Positions 39,581 through 47,691 of a stretch of 64,000 nt of DNA are shown here, in pieces. The stretch lies in contig NZ_JADQDO010000001.1 in assembly GCF_015694465.1 (NCBI RefSeq), forward strand, positions 372,001 through 436,000. Direction: 5' to 3'. Source of the DNA: Microvirga alba (GTDB lineage Bacteria; Pseudomonadota; Alphaproteobacteria; Rhizobiales; Beijerinckiaceae). Made by a program: the position numbers and the translations under genes. Positions within the stretch are counted from its first letter, which is position 1, and every line of letters begins with the position of its first letter. Under the pieces are notes generated by a model. The model had not been told where the DNA came from and searched no databases. It saw nothing but the letters and a program-made list of their open reading frames with translations.

Positions 39581-39749
39581 AAATCTTGTCGCGAAACCGG
39601 ATTCTTCAGGTCGTCAATGGCCCAGGTCGATGGTCATTTGACGTCGTGAAATTGACCCTAATGTGATTAACGCCTTGCACGCTCCGAGGGAAGCCAAGTA
39701 GCGTCCGCGGCAAGCGGCACAAGCCGCACCAGAGGATTTGAGGAAGAGC

Positions 39750-40133
39750 ATGTACTCCCATACGACCGTCGGAGCAAATGACGTTCCCCGCGCCAAGGCG
39801 TTCTATGATGCGGTTCTCGGGCCGCTAGGCATCGAGGCGAAGCTCGTTTTCGATACGGCCATCGGCTACGGGCTGGCGGGCGGTCCCTCGCAATTCTGGG
39901 TCACGCAGCCCTTCGACGGGCGGGATCCTTCGGTCGGAAACGGCACCATGATCGCCTTCGCGGCCTCCGAAAGAGCTGCCGTCGACGCCTGTTACGCCGC
40001 CGCGATGGCGAAGGGCGGGAAGGATGAAGGCGCGCCGGGCCTGCGGCCGCACTATCACAAGGATTATTACGGCGCTTACTTTCGCGACCTCGACGGCAAC
40101 AAGATCTGCGTCTGCAGCCAGCACGCAGAGTAG
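39750..40133 (+). CDS. VOC family protein
   Basis: Single-domain VOC protein of 127 residues, starting MYSHTTVGANDVPRAKAFYD and ending DLDGNKICVCSQH, both typical. It resembles small glyoxalase-like proteins of unknown substrate. The ATG at 39750 has AGGAAGAG immediately upstream; a TTG at 39738 is in frame but overlaps that site. Confidence 0.87.
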   Translation: MYSHTTVGANDVPRAKAFYDAVLGPLGIEAKLVFDTAIGYGLAGGPSQFWVTQPFDGRDPSVGNGTMIAFAASERAAVDACYAAAMAKGGKDEGAPGLRPHYHKDYYGAYFRDLDGNKICVCSQHAE

Positions 40134-40191
40134 CCCTCGAAATTGTGAAGAACCTCCCCCACATAGCGCTCTCAAGGTGGGAGAATGCCGA

Positions 40192-40695
40192 ATGCTCGCT
40201 CGAATCGTTCTGGCTCTGGCCCTTGCAGCCGGTGCTATCTCAGGCGCGCAGGCGCAAGAGCCGGACCTGATTTTCAAGAAATCGACCGTCTGGCGGGCAC
40301 TGACTCCCAACGATAAGCTGGCGGTCTATGGCGTCGATGACCCCCTCGTGGAGGGCGTGGCCTGCCATTACACGACGCCGGAGCGCGGCGGCCTTTCGGG
40401 GACGTTCGGCGTCGCTGAGGAGGTATCCGACGTCTCGCTCTCCTGCCGTCAGGTCGGGCCGGTCCGCTTCAAGGGCAAGTTCGAGCAGGGTGACGTGGTG
40501 TTCAGCGAGCGCCGCTCGCTGATCTTCAAGAAGATGCAGATCGTCCGTGGCTGCGATGCCAAGCGCAACACCTTGGTCTACATGGTTTATTCCGACCGCC
40601 CGATCGAAGGTTCGCCCAAGAACTCGACATCCACGGTGCCGCTGATGCCCTGGGGCACGGACGTTCCGCCGAAATGCGGGGAATGGGTGAAATAG
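40192..40695 (+). CDS. creA: CreA family secreted protein
   Basis: Product of 167 residues with a signal peptide (about 1-21, ending GAQAQ). The mature part has VWRALTPNDKLAVYGVDDPLVEGVACHYT, FKKMQIVRGCDAKRNTLVYMVYSD and PLMPWG, which identify the CreA family. CreA is a periplasmic protein of unknown function. The ATG at 40192 gives a proper signal peptide; the open frame extends into the VOC gene upstream. Confidence 0.91.
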   Translation: MLARIVLALALAAGAISGAQAQEPDLIFKKSTVWRALTPNDKLAVYGVDDPLVEGVACHYTTPERGGLSGTFGVAEEVSDVSLSCRQVGPVRFKGKFEQGDVVFSERRSLIFKKMQIVRGCDAKRNTLVYMVYSDRPIEGSPKNSTSTVPLMPWGTDVPPKCGEWVK

Positions 40696-40714
40696 AAGAA
40701 GCGTCCTTGATGCT

Positions 40715-41038
40715 TCAGTTCACGCAGGTAATCGAAATCGGCAGCGGGGTGGGCGCGGCCGCGACTTTCTCGACCGATCCGGTGACATCCTCGGGATCTG
40801 CCTGCCGGAAGGAGACGGCCCGGACGTAACCTTGCGCTTCGCACCAGGTATCCGCCACAGCCTTGCCGCAGGTATGGCCCGAGACGAGGCACTCGGCGAC
40901 GCCGTATCCGTCGGCGGCGGGCACCAGGAAGGTGGCTTCTGTCGCGGAGGCTTCGCTGCTTCGGGGCATCAGGGTCAACGACCCGGCGGCGGCAAGCACA
41001 ACCGCACCCAATCCGAGCATGGCATATGCGCGGCGCAT
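40715..41038 (-). CDS. Small secreted or anchored hypothetical protein
   Basis: Product of 107 residues with an N-terminal hydrophobic segment (YAMLGLGAVVLAAAGSLTL) and four cysteines in the mature part (AECLVSGHTCG, DTWCEAQG, SITCVN). AECLVSGHTCGKAVADTWCEAQGYVRA looks like a compact disulfide-bonded motif. The ATG at 41038 with GAGGT upstream is preferred over the GTG at 41050. It is convergent with creA. I do not recognise a named family. Confidence 0.72.
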   Translation of the reverse strand: MRRAYAMLGLGAVVLAAAGSLTLMPRSSEASATEATFLVPAADGYGVAECLVSGHTCGKAVADTWCEAQGYVRAVSFRQADPEDVTGSVEKVAAAPTPLPISITCVN

Positions 41039-41338
41039 GGAAGACCTCACTGAAATTGAACTCGTGCTCCATTGTCACGATGGGGCGTGAATAAACCGCT
41101 AACGCGGTCACTGACAACGGACAGTCACGCTTGGGCCCTCTGGCAAAAAAATCATGGCTCGGGGTGGAGAACCTTGACGTGCTAAGGCCGACAGGGCATT
41201 GATGGGGCTATGAAAACGGCAACGATCCTCATTTCCGGGATTATTTGCAGCTAGCGCACCCGCTGGCTGGAGCCGTCTCGTTCTCATTTTACAGATCGAA
41301 ACCATTCTCCGGCCTGCGGCCTGAAGGGACATGGTTTC
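41039..41338. other. Intergenic region before cysS
   Basis: No coding frame here can be supported. TTGACG near 41173 with CATTGA 17 bases later could be a weak promoter for cysS, and GGCCTGCGGCC near 41311 forms a small hairpin just before the start. I see no recognised leader element. Confidence 0.35.
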
Positions 41339-42808
41339 ATGACGCTTACACTGAGGCTTCACAACACGCTGACCCGGTCGAAGGACGCTTTCGTCCCGAT
41401 CGACGACAAAAACGTGCGCCTCTATGTCTGCGGCCCGACCGTCTACGACTATGCTCATATCGGCAATGCGCGCCCGATTATCGTCTTTGACCTCCTGTTC
41501 CGTCTGCTGAGACATGTTTACGGAGCGGAAGCGGTTACGTATGTGCGCAACATCACGGATGTGGACGACAAGATCAACGCGCGCGCCGTACGCGATTACC
41601 CGGATCTGCCGCACAACGACGCGATCCGCGTGGTGACGCAGAAGACGGAAAAGCAGTTCCACGACGATATTCGTGCGCTGGGCGTGCTGATGCCCGAGCA
41701 TGTGAACGAACTAGGCTCGCCGCCGCGCTTCGTCGAGCCCCGCGCGACCGAGCATATCGATGAGATGAAAATGATCATCGAGCGCCTGATCGCGCGCGGC
41801 GCAGCCTATGTGGCCGAGGATCACGTGTTGTTCAGCGTCTCGGGCATGCAGAAACTGCCGAACGTTCCGAAATATGGAGCGTTCTCGAAACGCTCGTTGG
41901 ATGAGCTTCTTTCCGGCGCGCGCGTCGATGTTGCGCCCTACAAGCGCGACGCGATGGATTTCGTGCTGTGGAAGCCGTCCGGCCCTCAGGACCCGGCTTG
42001 GCCCTCGCCCGCCGGCATCGCAAAACCGGGCCGTCCGGGCTGGCATATCGAGTGCTCGGCCATGGCGTGGAAGCATCTGGTCCAGGCGTTCGAGACGCGG
42101 CTTTCCTGCAACGATCCCGCCGAGCGCGAGACCTTCGATATTCATGGCGGCGGCATCGATCTCGTCTTCCCGCATCACGAGAACGAGATCGCACAATCCT
42201 GCTGCGCTTTCGACGTTTCGCGCATGGCCAATGTCTGGATGCATAACGGCTTCCTGCAGGTGGAAAGCGAGAAGATGTCGAAATCGCTCGGCAACTTCTT
42301 CACCATCCATGACCTGCTCAAGGATTGGCCAGGCGAGGTCCTGCGCTTCAACATGCTCCGCACCCATTACCGCCAGCCGATCGACTGGACGGTGAAGGGG
42401 CTCGAGGAAAGCCAGAAGACTCTCGACCGTTGGTACGGCTTTGCGGGTGACGGCACGTCCGCCGCTCTCTCGAGCCAGGTCGTCGAGGCGCTGGCGGATG
42501 ATCTCAACACGCCGAAGATGTTGGCGGAGCTTCATGCTCTCGATGGGCAGGGCGCGCATGACGAACTCGGCGCGAACCTTCGCGCGCTTGGCTTCCTTCT
42601 TGAAGGAGCCACTGCGTGGGAGGCGCGCAAGAAGGCGTCGCTCAGCGTCGACCCGACAATCGTTGAGGCGCTCATCGTCGCCCGCAAGGAGGCTCGCGCC
42701 TCCAAGAACTGGCCTGAATCCGACCGCATCCGCGACGAGCTCGCCGCCTTGAGCGTGGTGGTGAAGGACAACAAGGACGGCACCACCACCTGGGAGGTCG
42801 CGCGATGA
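41339..42808 (+). CDS. cysS: Cysteine--tRNA ligase
   Basis: Class I synthetase of 489 residues. [16 protein letters not shown] near residue 24 holds a zinc-binding Cys and the HIGH-type motif; [14 protein letters not shown] and [17 protein letters not shown] supply the other zinc ligands; [10 protein letters not shown] near residue 310 is the KMSKS motif. Length and all motifs match. It is separated from the GNAT gene by a palindromic repeat. Confidence 0.97.
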   Translation: MTLTLRLHNTLTRSKDAFVPIDDKNVRLYVCGPTVYDYAHIGNARPIIVFDLLFRLLRHVYGAEAVTYVRNITDVDDKINARAVRDYPDLPHNDAIRVVTQKTEKQFHDDIRALGVLMPEHVNELGSPPRFVEPRATEHIDEMKMIIERLIARGAAYVAEDHVLFSVSGMQKLPNVPKYGAFSKRSLDELLSGARVDVAPYKRDAMDFVLWKPSGPQDPAWPSPAGIAKPGRPGWHIECSAMAWKHLVQAFETRLSCNDPAERETFDIHGGGIDLVFPHHENEIAQSCCAFDVSRMANVWMHNGFLQVESEKMSKSLGNFFTIHDLLKDWPGEVLRFNMLRTHYRQPIDWTVKGLEESQKTLDRWYGFAGDGTSAALSSQVVEALADDLNTPKMLAELHALDGQGAHDELGANLRALGFLLEGATAWEARKKASLSVDPTIVEALIVARKEARASKNWPESDRIRDELAALSVVVKDNKDGTTTWEVAR

Positions 42809-42846
42809 TGAGGCATTTCCATCAACGACGGCTCGTTTTGCTCTGT

Positions 42847-42946
42847 CCTCATCCTGAGGAGGCGCGCAGCGCCGTCTCGAAGGAGGCTCCAGAGCGCACT
42901 GGAAGCTCCTTCGAGACGCAGACTTCGCCTGCTCCTCGGGATGAGG
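42847..42946. repeat. 100-base palindromic interspersed repeat
   Basis: Outer arms CCTCATCCTGAGGAG (42847-42861) and CTCCTCGGGATGAGG (42932-42946) are inverted repeats with one mismatch, and inner arms built on CGTCTCGAAGGAG and CTCCTTCGAGACG pair as well, so the whole element can fold into a long cruciform. It lies between cysS and the GNAT gene. Elements with this look are very common in Bradyrhizobium, Methylobacterium and relatives. Confidence 0.75.
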
Positions 42947-42983
42947 GAAGCAGCAAGTGGAACTGTAAGGACGGGAGGCGCTG

Positions 42984-43496
42984 ATGGGACAGTCTTTGCC
43001 AAAGCCCGGTCTTCGCCCGTTTCTTCCTGCAGACGTGTCGATGCTCGCCGAAATCTTTCAGGCGAGCGTCGAGGAACTGACGGGAGAGGATTACAGCGAA
43101 GGGCAGCAGGAGGCCTGGGCCGCGACGGCCGAGGACGAAACTTTCGCCCAGCGTCTTGCCGAAGGTTTGACGCTGATCGCGACGGTCGAGGGCTCGCCGG
43201 TGGGCTTCATCGCGCTGAGGAACAACGAGTTGATCGACCTGTTCTATGTGCATCCGGCGGTGGCGGGGCAGGGCGTCGGGTCGATGCTCTATGACGCTAT
43301 CGAGAAGCTGGCCGGCGCGCGCGGGGCGGAGAAGCTCATCGCCGATGTGAGCGACAACGCACGCCCCTTCTTCGACAAGCGCGGCTTCCAGCCACAGCGC
43401 CGCAACACGATCCCGCTCGGCGACGAATGGCTCGGCAACACCACCATGGAAAAGCGCCTCGCATCGCAGGCGGAAGACAGGAAGCTTTCGTCATGA
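42984..43496 (+). CDS. GNAT family N-acetyltransferase
   Basis: Acetyl-CoA-dependent transferase of 170 residues. The motif A segment VHPAVAGQGVGSMLYDAIEKLA holds the pyrophosphate-binding loop, and the preceding strand IDLFYVHP and following ARPFFDKRGFQPQ are typical GNAT blocks. Substrate unknown. Its stop overlaps the cimA start by four bases, so it is probably co-translated with cimA. Confidence 0.9.
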   Translation: MGQSLPKPGLRPFLPADVSMLAEIFQASVEELTGEDYSEGQQEAWAATAEDETFAQRLAEGLTLIATVEGSPVGFIALRNNELIDLFYVHPAVAGQGVGSMLYDAIEKLAGARGAEKLIADVSDNARPFFDKRGFQPQRRNTIPLGDEWLGNTTMEKRLASQAEDRKLSS

Positions 43497-45088
43497 CCCG
43501 CGAACGCATCTATCTCTACGACACGACCCTACGCGACGGCGCGCAGACCACGGGCGTCGACTTTTCTCTCGACGACAAGCGCGCCATCGCGAGCCTGCTC
43601 GACCGGCTCGGAATCGATTACGTGGAAGGCGGGTATCCTGGCGCGAACCCGCTCGACACGACGTTCTTTTCCGAAAAGCGCACCAGGAACGCCAAGTTCA
43701 CCGCGTTCGGCATGACGAAACGCCCTGGCCGTTCGGTTTCGAACGATCCCGGCGTCGCGGCGCTGCTGGAGGCGCAGGCCGACGCGATCTGTTTCGTCAC
43801 CAAGTCGTGGGACTACCATGTCCACGTTGCGCTTGAGACAACGTTGGAAGAGAACCTCGCCGGCATCCGCGACAGCGTCGCGGCCGCGCGCGAGAAAGGC
43901 CGCGAAGTCATCGTCGATTGCGAACATTTCTTCGACGGCTACAAGGCCAATCCCGAATACGCTTTGTCCTGTGCCAAGACGGCCTATGAGGCGGGCGCGC
44001 GCTGGGTCGTTCTCTGCGATACCAATGGCGGCACGCTGCCTCACGAAGTCACGGCCATCGTGACCGCCGTGACGAAGGCCGTGCCGGGCGTCAATCTCGG
44101 TGTCCACACCCATGACGATTGCGGCTGCGCGGTCGCCAATTCGCTCGCGGCGGTGGAGGCGGGCGCACGACATATTCAGGGCACCCTTAACGGTCTTGGC
44201 GAGCGCTGCGGCAACGCCAATCTGGTGACGCTGATCGGCGCGCTGAAATTGAAGAATGGTTATGCCGAGCGCTTCGATCTCGGCGTGTCGGACGAGACCT
44301 TGGGCGAGCTCACGCATGTCTCGCGGCAAGTGGACGAGATCCTCAACCGCCAGCCGAACCGTCACGCGCCCTTCGTCGGCGCAAGCGCCTTCGCGACCAA
44401 GGCGGGCATTCATGCGTCAGCCGTTTTAAAGGATCCACGCACCTACGAGCACGTCGAGCCGGAAGTCGTCGGCAATGTGCGCAAGGTTCTGGTGTCGGAT
44501 CAGGGTGGCCAATCGAACGTGCTGGCCGAGTTGAAGCGCCTCGGCTTCGCACTCGAAAAAGGCGATCCGCGCGTGGGGCGCGTGCTCGACGAAGTGAAGC
44601 GCAAGGAAGCGGAAGGTTTTGCGTTCGAGGGCGCGGACGCGTCGTTCTTCGTGCTGGTCAAGCGCATGCTTGGTGAAGTGCCTGCCTTCTTCGACGTCGA
44701 GCGTTTCTCGGTCAATGTGGAGCGCCGCTACAACGCGCTCGGCGAACTCGTGATGGCCTCCGAGGCCATCGTGAAGGTGCGTGTCGGCGATGAGGTCCTG
44801 ATCTCAGCGGCCGAGGGCAACGGCCCGGTCAACGCACTCGACGTGGCTTTGCGCAAGGATCTCGGCAAGTATCAGGAGTTGATCCGGGATCTGGAGCTGA
44901 TCGACTATAAGGTTCGCATTTACCAGGGCGGGTCGGACGCGGTGACGCGCGTGCTGATAGAGTTCACGGATGACTCCGGAGATCGTTGGACGACCATCGG
45001 CGTGTCGCCCAACATTATCGACGCCTCGTTCCAGGCGCTGACGGATTCGATCGTCTACAAACTCTTGAAAGGCGGAGCCGCGCTTTAG
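43493..45088 (+). CDS. cimA: (R)-citramalate synthase
   Basis: Condenses acetyl-CoA and pyruvate to citramalate, a threonine-independent route into isoleucine synthesis. The 531-residue product has the HMGL-like catalytic domain (YDTTLRDGAQTTGVDFSLDDK, GVHTHDDCGCAVANSLAAVEAGA, GTLNGLGERCGNANL) and a C-terminal LeuA-type regulatory dimerisation domain. The DGAQ motif and the insertion typical of the CimA/2-isopropylmalate synthase-like group separate it from LeuA. ATG at 43493 overlaps the GNAT stop (ATGA). Some relatives are annotated as alternative isopropylmalate synthases. Confidence 0.9.
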   Translation: MTRERIYLYDTTLRDGAQTTGVDFSLDDKRAIASLLDRLGIDYVEGGYPGANPLDTTFFSEKRTRNAKFTAFGMTKRPGRSVSNDPGVAALLEAQADAICFVTKSWDYHVHVALETTLEENLAGIRDSVAAAREKGREVIVDCEHFFDGYKANPEYALSCAKTAYEAGARWVVLCDTNGGTLPHEVTAIVTAVTKAVPGVNLGVHTHDDCGCAVANSLAAVEAGARHIQGTLNGLGERCGNANLVTLIGALKLKNGYAERFDLGVSDETLGELTHVSRQVDEILNRQPNRHAPFVGASAFATKAGIHASAVLKDPRTYEHVEPEVVGNVRKVLVSDQGGQSNVLAELKRLGFALEKGDPRVGRVLDEVKRKEAEGFAFEGADASFFVLVKRMLGEVPAFFDVERFSVNVERRYNALGELVMASEAIVKVRVGDEVLISAAEGNGPVNALDVALRKDLGKYQELIRDLELIDYKVRIYQGGSDAVTRVLIEFTDDSGDRWTTIGVSPNIIDASFQALTDSIVYKLLKGGAAL

Positions 45089-45127
45089 GGCGAGGCCGGA
45101 TCTTATCGAAACTTGCCGGGCCCGTTC

Positions 45128-45577
45128 ATGACCATTTCAACCCTGCTTCCCCTCCTGGGCATCATCCTCGGCGGCGTGTTTCTCTCCTCGCAGGCGCCGA
45201 TCAATGCGGCGCTCGCGCGAGCGATGGGGGATCCGGTGCTTGCGGCCTGCATATCATTCGGAATCGGGTTTTCCGTTCTGGCTATCATCAGCACCCTCCG
45301 GGGCGCGTGGCCAACGGGTAGCGCCGTGGCCTCCGCGCCCTGGTGGTCGTGGCTTGGAGGGTTCCTGGGAGCCTTCTATGTGGCCATCGTGATCTGGGGC
45401 GTGCCGCAGCTCGGTGTGGTCAGCACCGTGGCCGCGCTGGTGTTCGGCCAGCTTGCGGCGGCCTTGGTCATGGATGCCGTGGGAGCGTTTGGACTCCCCG
45501 TTCAGGAGATCACCTGGCAGCGGCTCGTGGCGGCGGCTCTCATCCTGAGCGGGCTCGTTCTGTCCCGCGCCGGATGA
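45128..45577 (+). CDS. DMT family transporter (DUF606/YdcZ type)
   Basis: Short membrane protein of 149 residues with five hydrophobic segments, starting LLPLLGIILGGVFLSSQAPINAALARA, the typical YdcZ opening. Half-size members of this family often work as pairs, but no second gene is adjacent. ATG at 45128 is preferred; a TTG at 45113 is in frame. Substrate unknown. It follows cimA by 39 bases and converges on the LOG gene. Confidence 0.85.
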   Translation: MTISTLLPLLGIILGGVFLSSQAPINAALARAMGDPVLAACISFGIGFSVLAIISTLRGAWPTGSAVASAPWWSWLGGFLGAFYVAIVIWGVPQLGVVSTVAALVFGQLAAALVMDAVGAFGLPVQEITWQRLVAAALILSGLVLSRAG

Positions 45578-45580
45578 TTG

Positions 45581-46180
45581 TCAGAACTTCGTCTCGATGA
45601 GATCGGCATTCTCGACGAGCCTGACCCGCCGCGCAGAGGCCTCAAGCATCGGAATCACGTCCTCGACCTGCTCGGCCACGAGATAGTTCAGTTCGAGTCC
45701 GGGGCGGATGAAACCCTGCTCGCGCATATGGGCGAAGAGGTTCAGAAGCGGCTTCCAGAAGCCATTAGTGCTCAACATCAGAATCGGCTTGGTGTGCCGT
45801 CCGAGCTGGGCCCAGGTCATTTGTTCCACAAGTTCTTCGAGGGTGCCGATGCCACCGGGCAGGGCGACAAAGGCGTCCGCTTTCTCGAACATGAGACGCT
45901 TGCGGGTGTGCATGTCGGGAACGACGATGGTTTCCTGCACCGCATCGAGCAATTTCTCGCGGGATTTTAGAAAGTCGGGTATGATTCCCGTAACATAGCC
46001 GCCGTGGTCGAGAACGGCCTGCGCCACTGTGCCCATGAGGCCGACATTGCCGCCGCCATAGACCAAACTGATTCCTTCCTCGGCCATGGATCGGCCTAAT
46101 GCCGCCGCATTTTCCGCGAAAACGGGCTCGTCACCGAATCCGGAGCCGCAATAGACGCAGATGGATTTGATTGCTGACAT
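45581..46180 (-). CDS. LOG family protein (TIGR00730, cytokinin riboside 5'-monophosphate phosphoribohydrolase-like)
   Basis: Rossmann-fold nucleotide hydrolase of 199 residues. SICVYCGSG at the N-terminus, YGGGNVGLMG near residue 41 and the signature LPGGIGTLEEL near residue 112 define the LOG family, which releases free bases from nucleoside monophosphates. Bacterial members are often active on AMP as well as cytokinin nucleotides. The ATG at 46180 fits the family N-terminus; the open frame extends 48 bases further. Confidence 0.92.
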   Translation of the reverse strand: MSAIKSICVYCGSGFGDEPVFAENAAALGRSMAEEGISLVYGGGNVGLMGTVAQAVLDHGGYVTGIIPDFLKSREKLLDAVQETIVVPDMHTRKRLMFEKADAFVALPGGIGTLEELVEQMTWAQLGRHTKPILMLSTNGFWKPLLNLFAHMREQGFIRPGLELNYLVAEQVEDVIPMLEASARRVRLVENADLIETKF

Positions 46181-46310
46181 GGGCTTTTCGGGGAAGCGGG
46201 GTGCCTCCCGCGTTGAGTCGTAAAACATTGTTATTCTTCCTTATGGCCGTAGCCTTTTCAAACATAAACGGCTTAAATGCAGGAAAGTGCCGCGGTTGAG
46301 AAAAAGCAGT

Positions 46311-47612
46311 ATGGCGAACGAGAAACAGGTCCGGGGGACGATCGCGATCCTCGGCGCGGCAGCCGTTGCTGTCGTCGCAGTTCTGCTGGGCGTATTGTAT
46401 TGGGAAACAGTGGAAATCCCGGTGGTTTCGAAGAGCGAGCCGCCCGTTGCCTCGTCCCCGCCGCAATCATCTCAAGCTCCTTCCTCGCATGTTGCGGTGG
46501 CGCCTCAAGCAGCCCCCGCTGAAACCAAGCCCGTTCCCGCGGAAGCACCGAAAGCCCCGGCTCCCATCGTTCCGTCCTTTGATGTGGTGCGTGTCGAGCC
46601 CGATGGCGAGAGCGTCATCGCCGGCCGCGCGGCCCCGGGGGCGACCATCGAATTGTTGCGCGGCGATCAGGTGCACGCCCGTGCCGCTGCCGACGCATCG
46701 GGCCTGTTCGCCCTTGTGCCGCCACCTCTGCCGCCCGGTTCCCATCAGATCATTCTGCAATCCATTGCTCCGGACGGCACCCGCCAGCGCTCTCGCGAGA
46801 GCGTGACAGTGGTCATCAGCCCGGCCAAGACCCGGCCGCTCGTGGCCCTGACGGCGCCCGACAAGCCGACGGTCCTCCTGTCCAATCCGGAACCTCCGGA
46901 AGCCAAGCCAGCTCAGGAAACGAAGACTGCGGAGACTCCGGCTCCCGCCGCCGCCGCAACGCAGCAGAAGACTACCACCGCACCGGAAACTGCTCCGCCG
47001 GCGGTCACGCCTCGTCCCGAGATCAAGATCGTGAGCGTCGAATCGGAATCGGGGCGGCTTTTTGTCTCCGGCCAGACCGCATCGGGGGCCACGGTTCGCC
47101 TCTATTTGAACGACAGCTTCATCGCTCCCGGCGGGGCAGGGGGGGACGGCAAGGTCTCCTTCTCCATCGGTAGCGGGGTCCGCCCCGGCGACTATCGGGT
47201 CCGGCTCGACGATGTGGATCCCGTCTCGGGCCAGGTGAAATCGCGCGCCGAGGTGGCCTTCAACGTACCCGTCCAGGTGGTGGCGGCAGAGCCTCCGGCC
47301 CCAGCCGCTCCCGCGCAGGCTGCTTCGCCGTCGACTGCGTCACCGCCTCCCGCCGCGCCGCAGGCCAACAGCGCGATCGCGTCCTCCGGGGCCCAGCCGA
47401 CAGACCCCGGAACGGTGATCATCCCGAATATCAACACGGCTCTTGTGTCGCGAGGCGACAACCTTTGGCGCATCAGCCGGCGGACCTACGGCGAAGGGTA
47501 TCGCTATACGGTGATCTACGGGGCCAACCAGGACCAGATCCGCAATCCGAACCTGATCTATCCCGGACAGGTTTTTGTTCTCCCCGCCGACCAGGGACAG
47601 AGAACAAACTGA
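46311..47612 (+). CDS. LysM domain cell-wall protein with Ig-like repeats
   Basis: Membrane-anchored or secreted protein of 433 residues. An N-terminal hydrophobic helix (about 10-30) is followed by Pro/Ala-rich linkers, two Ig-like beta domains of similar pattern (FDVVRVEPDGESVIAGRAAP and IKIVSVESESGRLFVSGQTA), another disordered linker and a C-terminal LysM domain (LVSRGDNLWRISRRTYGEG... NPNLIYPGQVFVLP) that binds peptidoglycan. It probably spans the periplasm. ATG at 46311 begins before the helix. Confidence 0.9.
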   Translation: MANEKQVRGTIAILGAAAVAVVAVLLGVLYWETVEIPVVSKSEPPVASSPPQSSQAPSSHVAVAPQAAPAETKPVPAEAPKAPAPIVPSFDVVRVEPDGESVIAGRAAPGATIELLRGDQVHARAAADASGLFALVPPPLPPGSHQIILQSIAPDGTRQRSRESVTVVISPAKTRPLVALTAPDKPTVLLSNPEPPEAKPAQETKTAETPAPAAAATQQKTTTAPETAPPAVTPRPEIKIVSVESESGRLFVSGQTASGATVRLYLNDSFIAPGGAGGDGKVSFSIGSGVRPGDYRVRLDDVDPVSGQVKSRAEVAFNVPVQVVAAEPPAPAAPAQAASPSTASPPPAAPQANSAIASSGAQPTDPGTVIIPNINTALVSRGDNLWRISRRTYGEGYRYTVIYGANQDQIRNPNLIYPGQVFVLPADQGQRTN

Positions 47613-47691
47613 TCATTGGAACGGGTGGCGGGGTGAATTCGTCCTGCCGATCGTCTATATCGAGATCCAACATTTGATTGGATCTCAGCGA

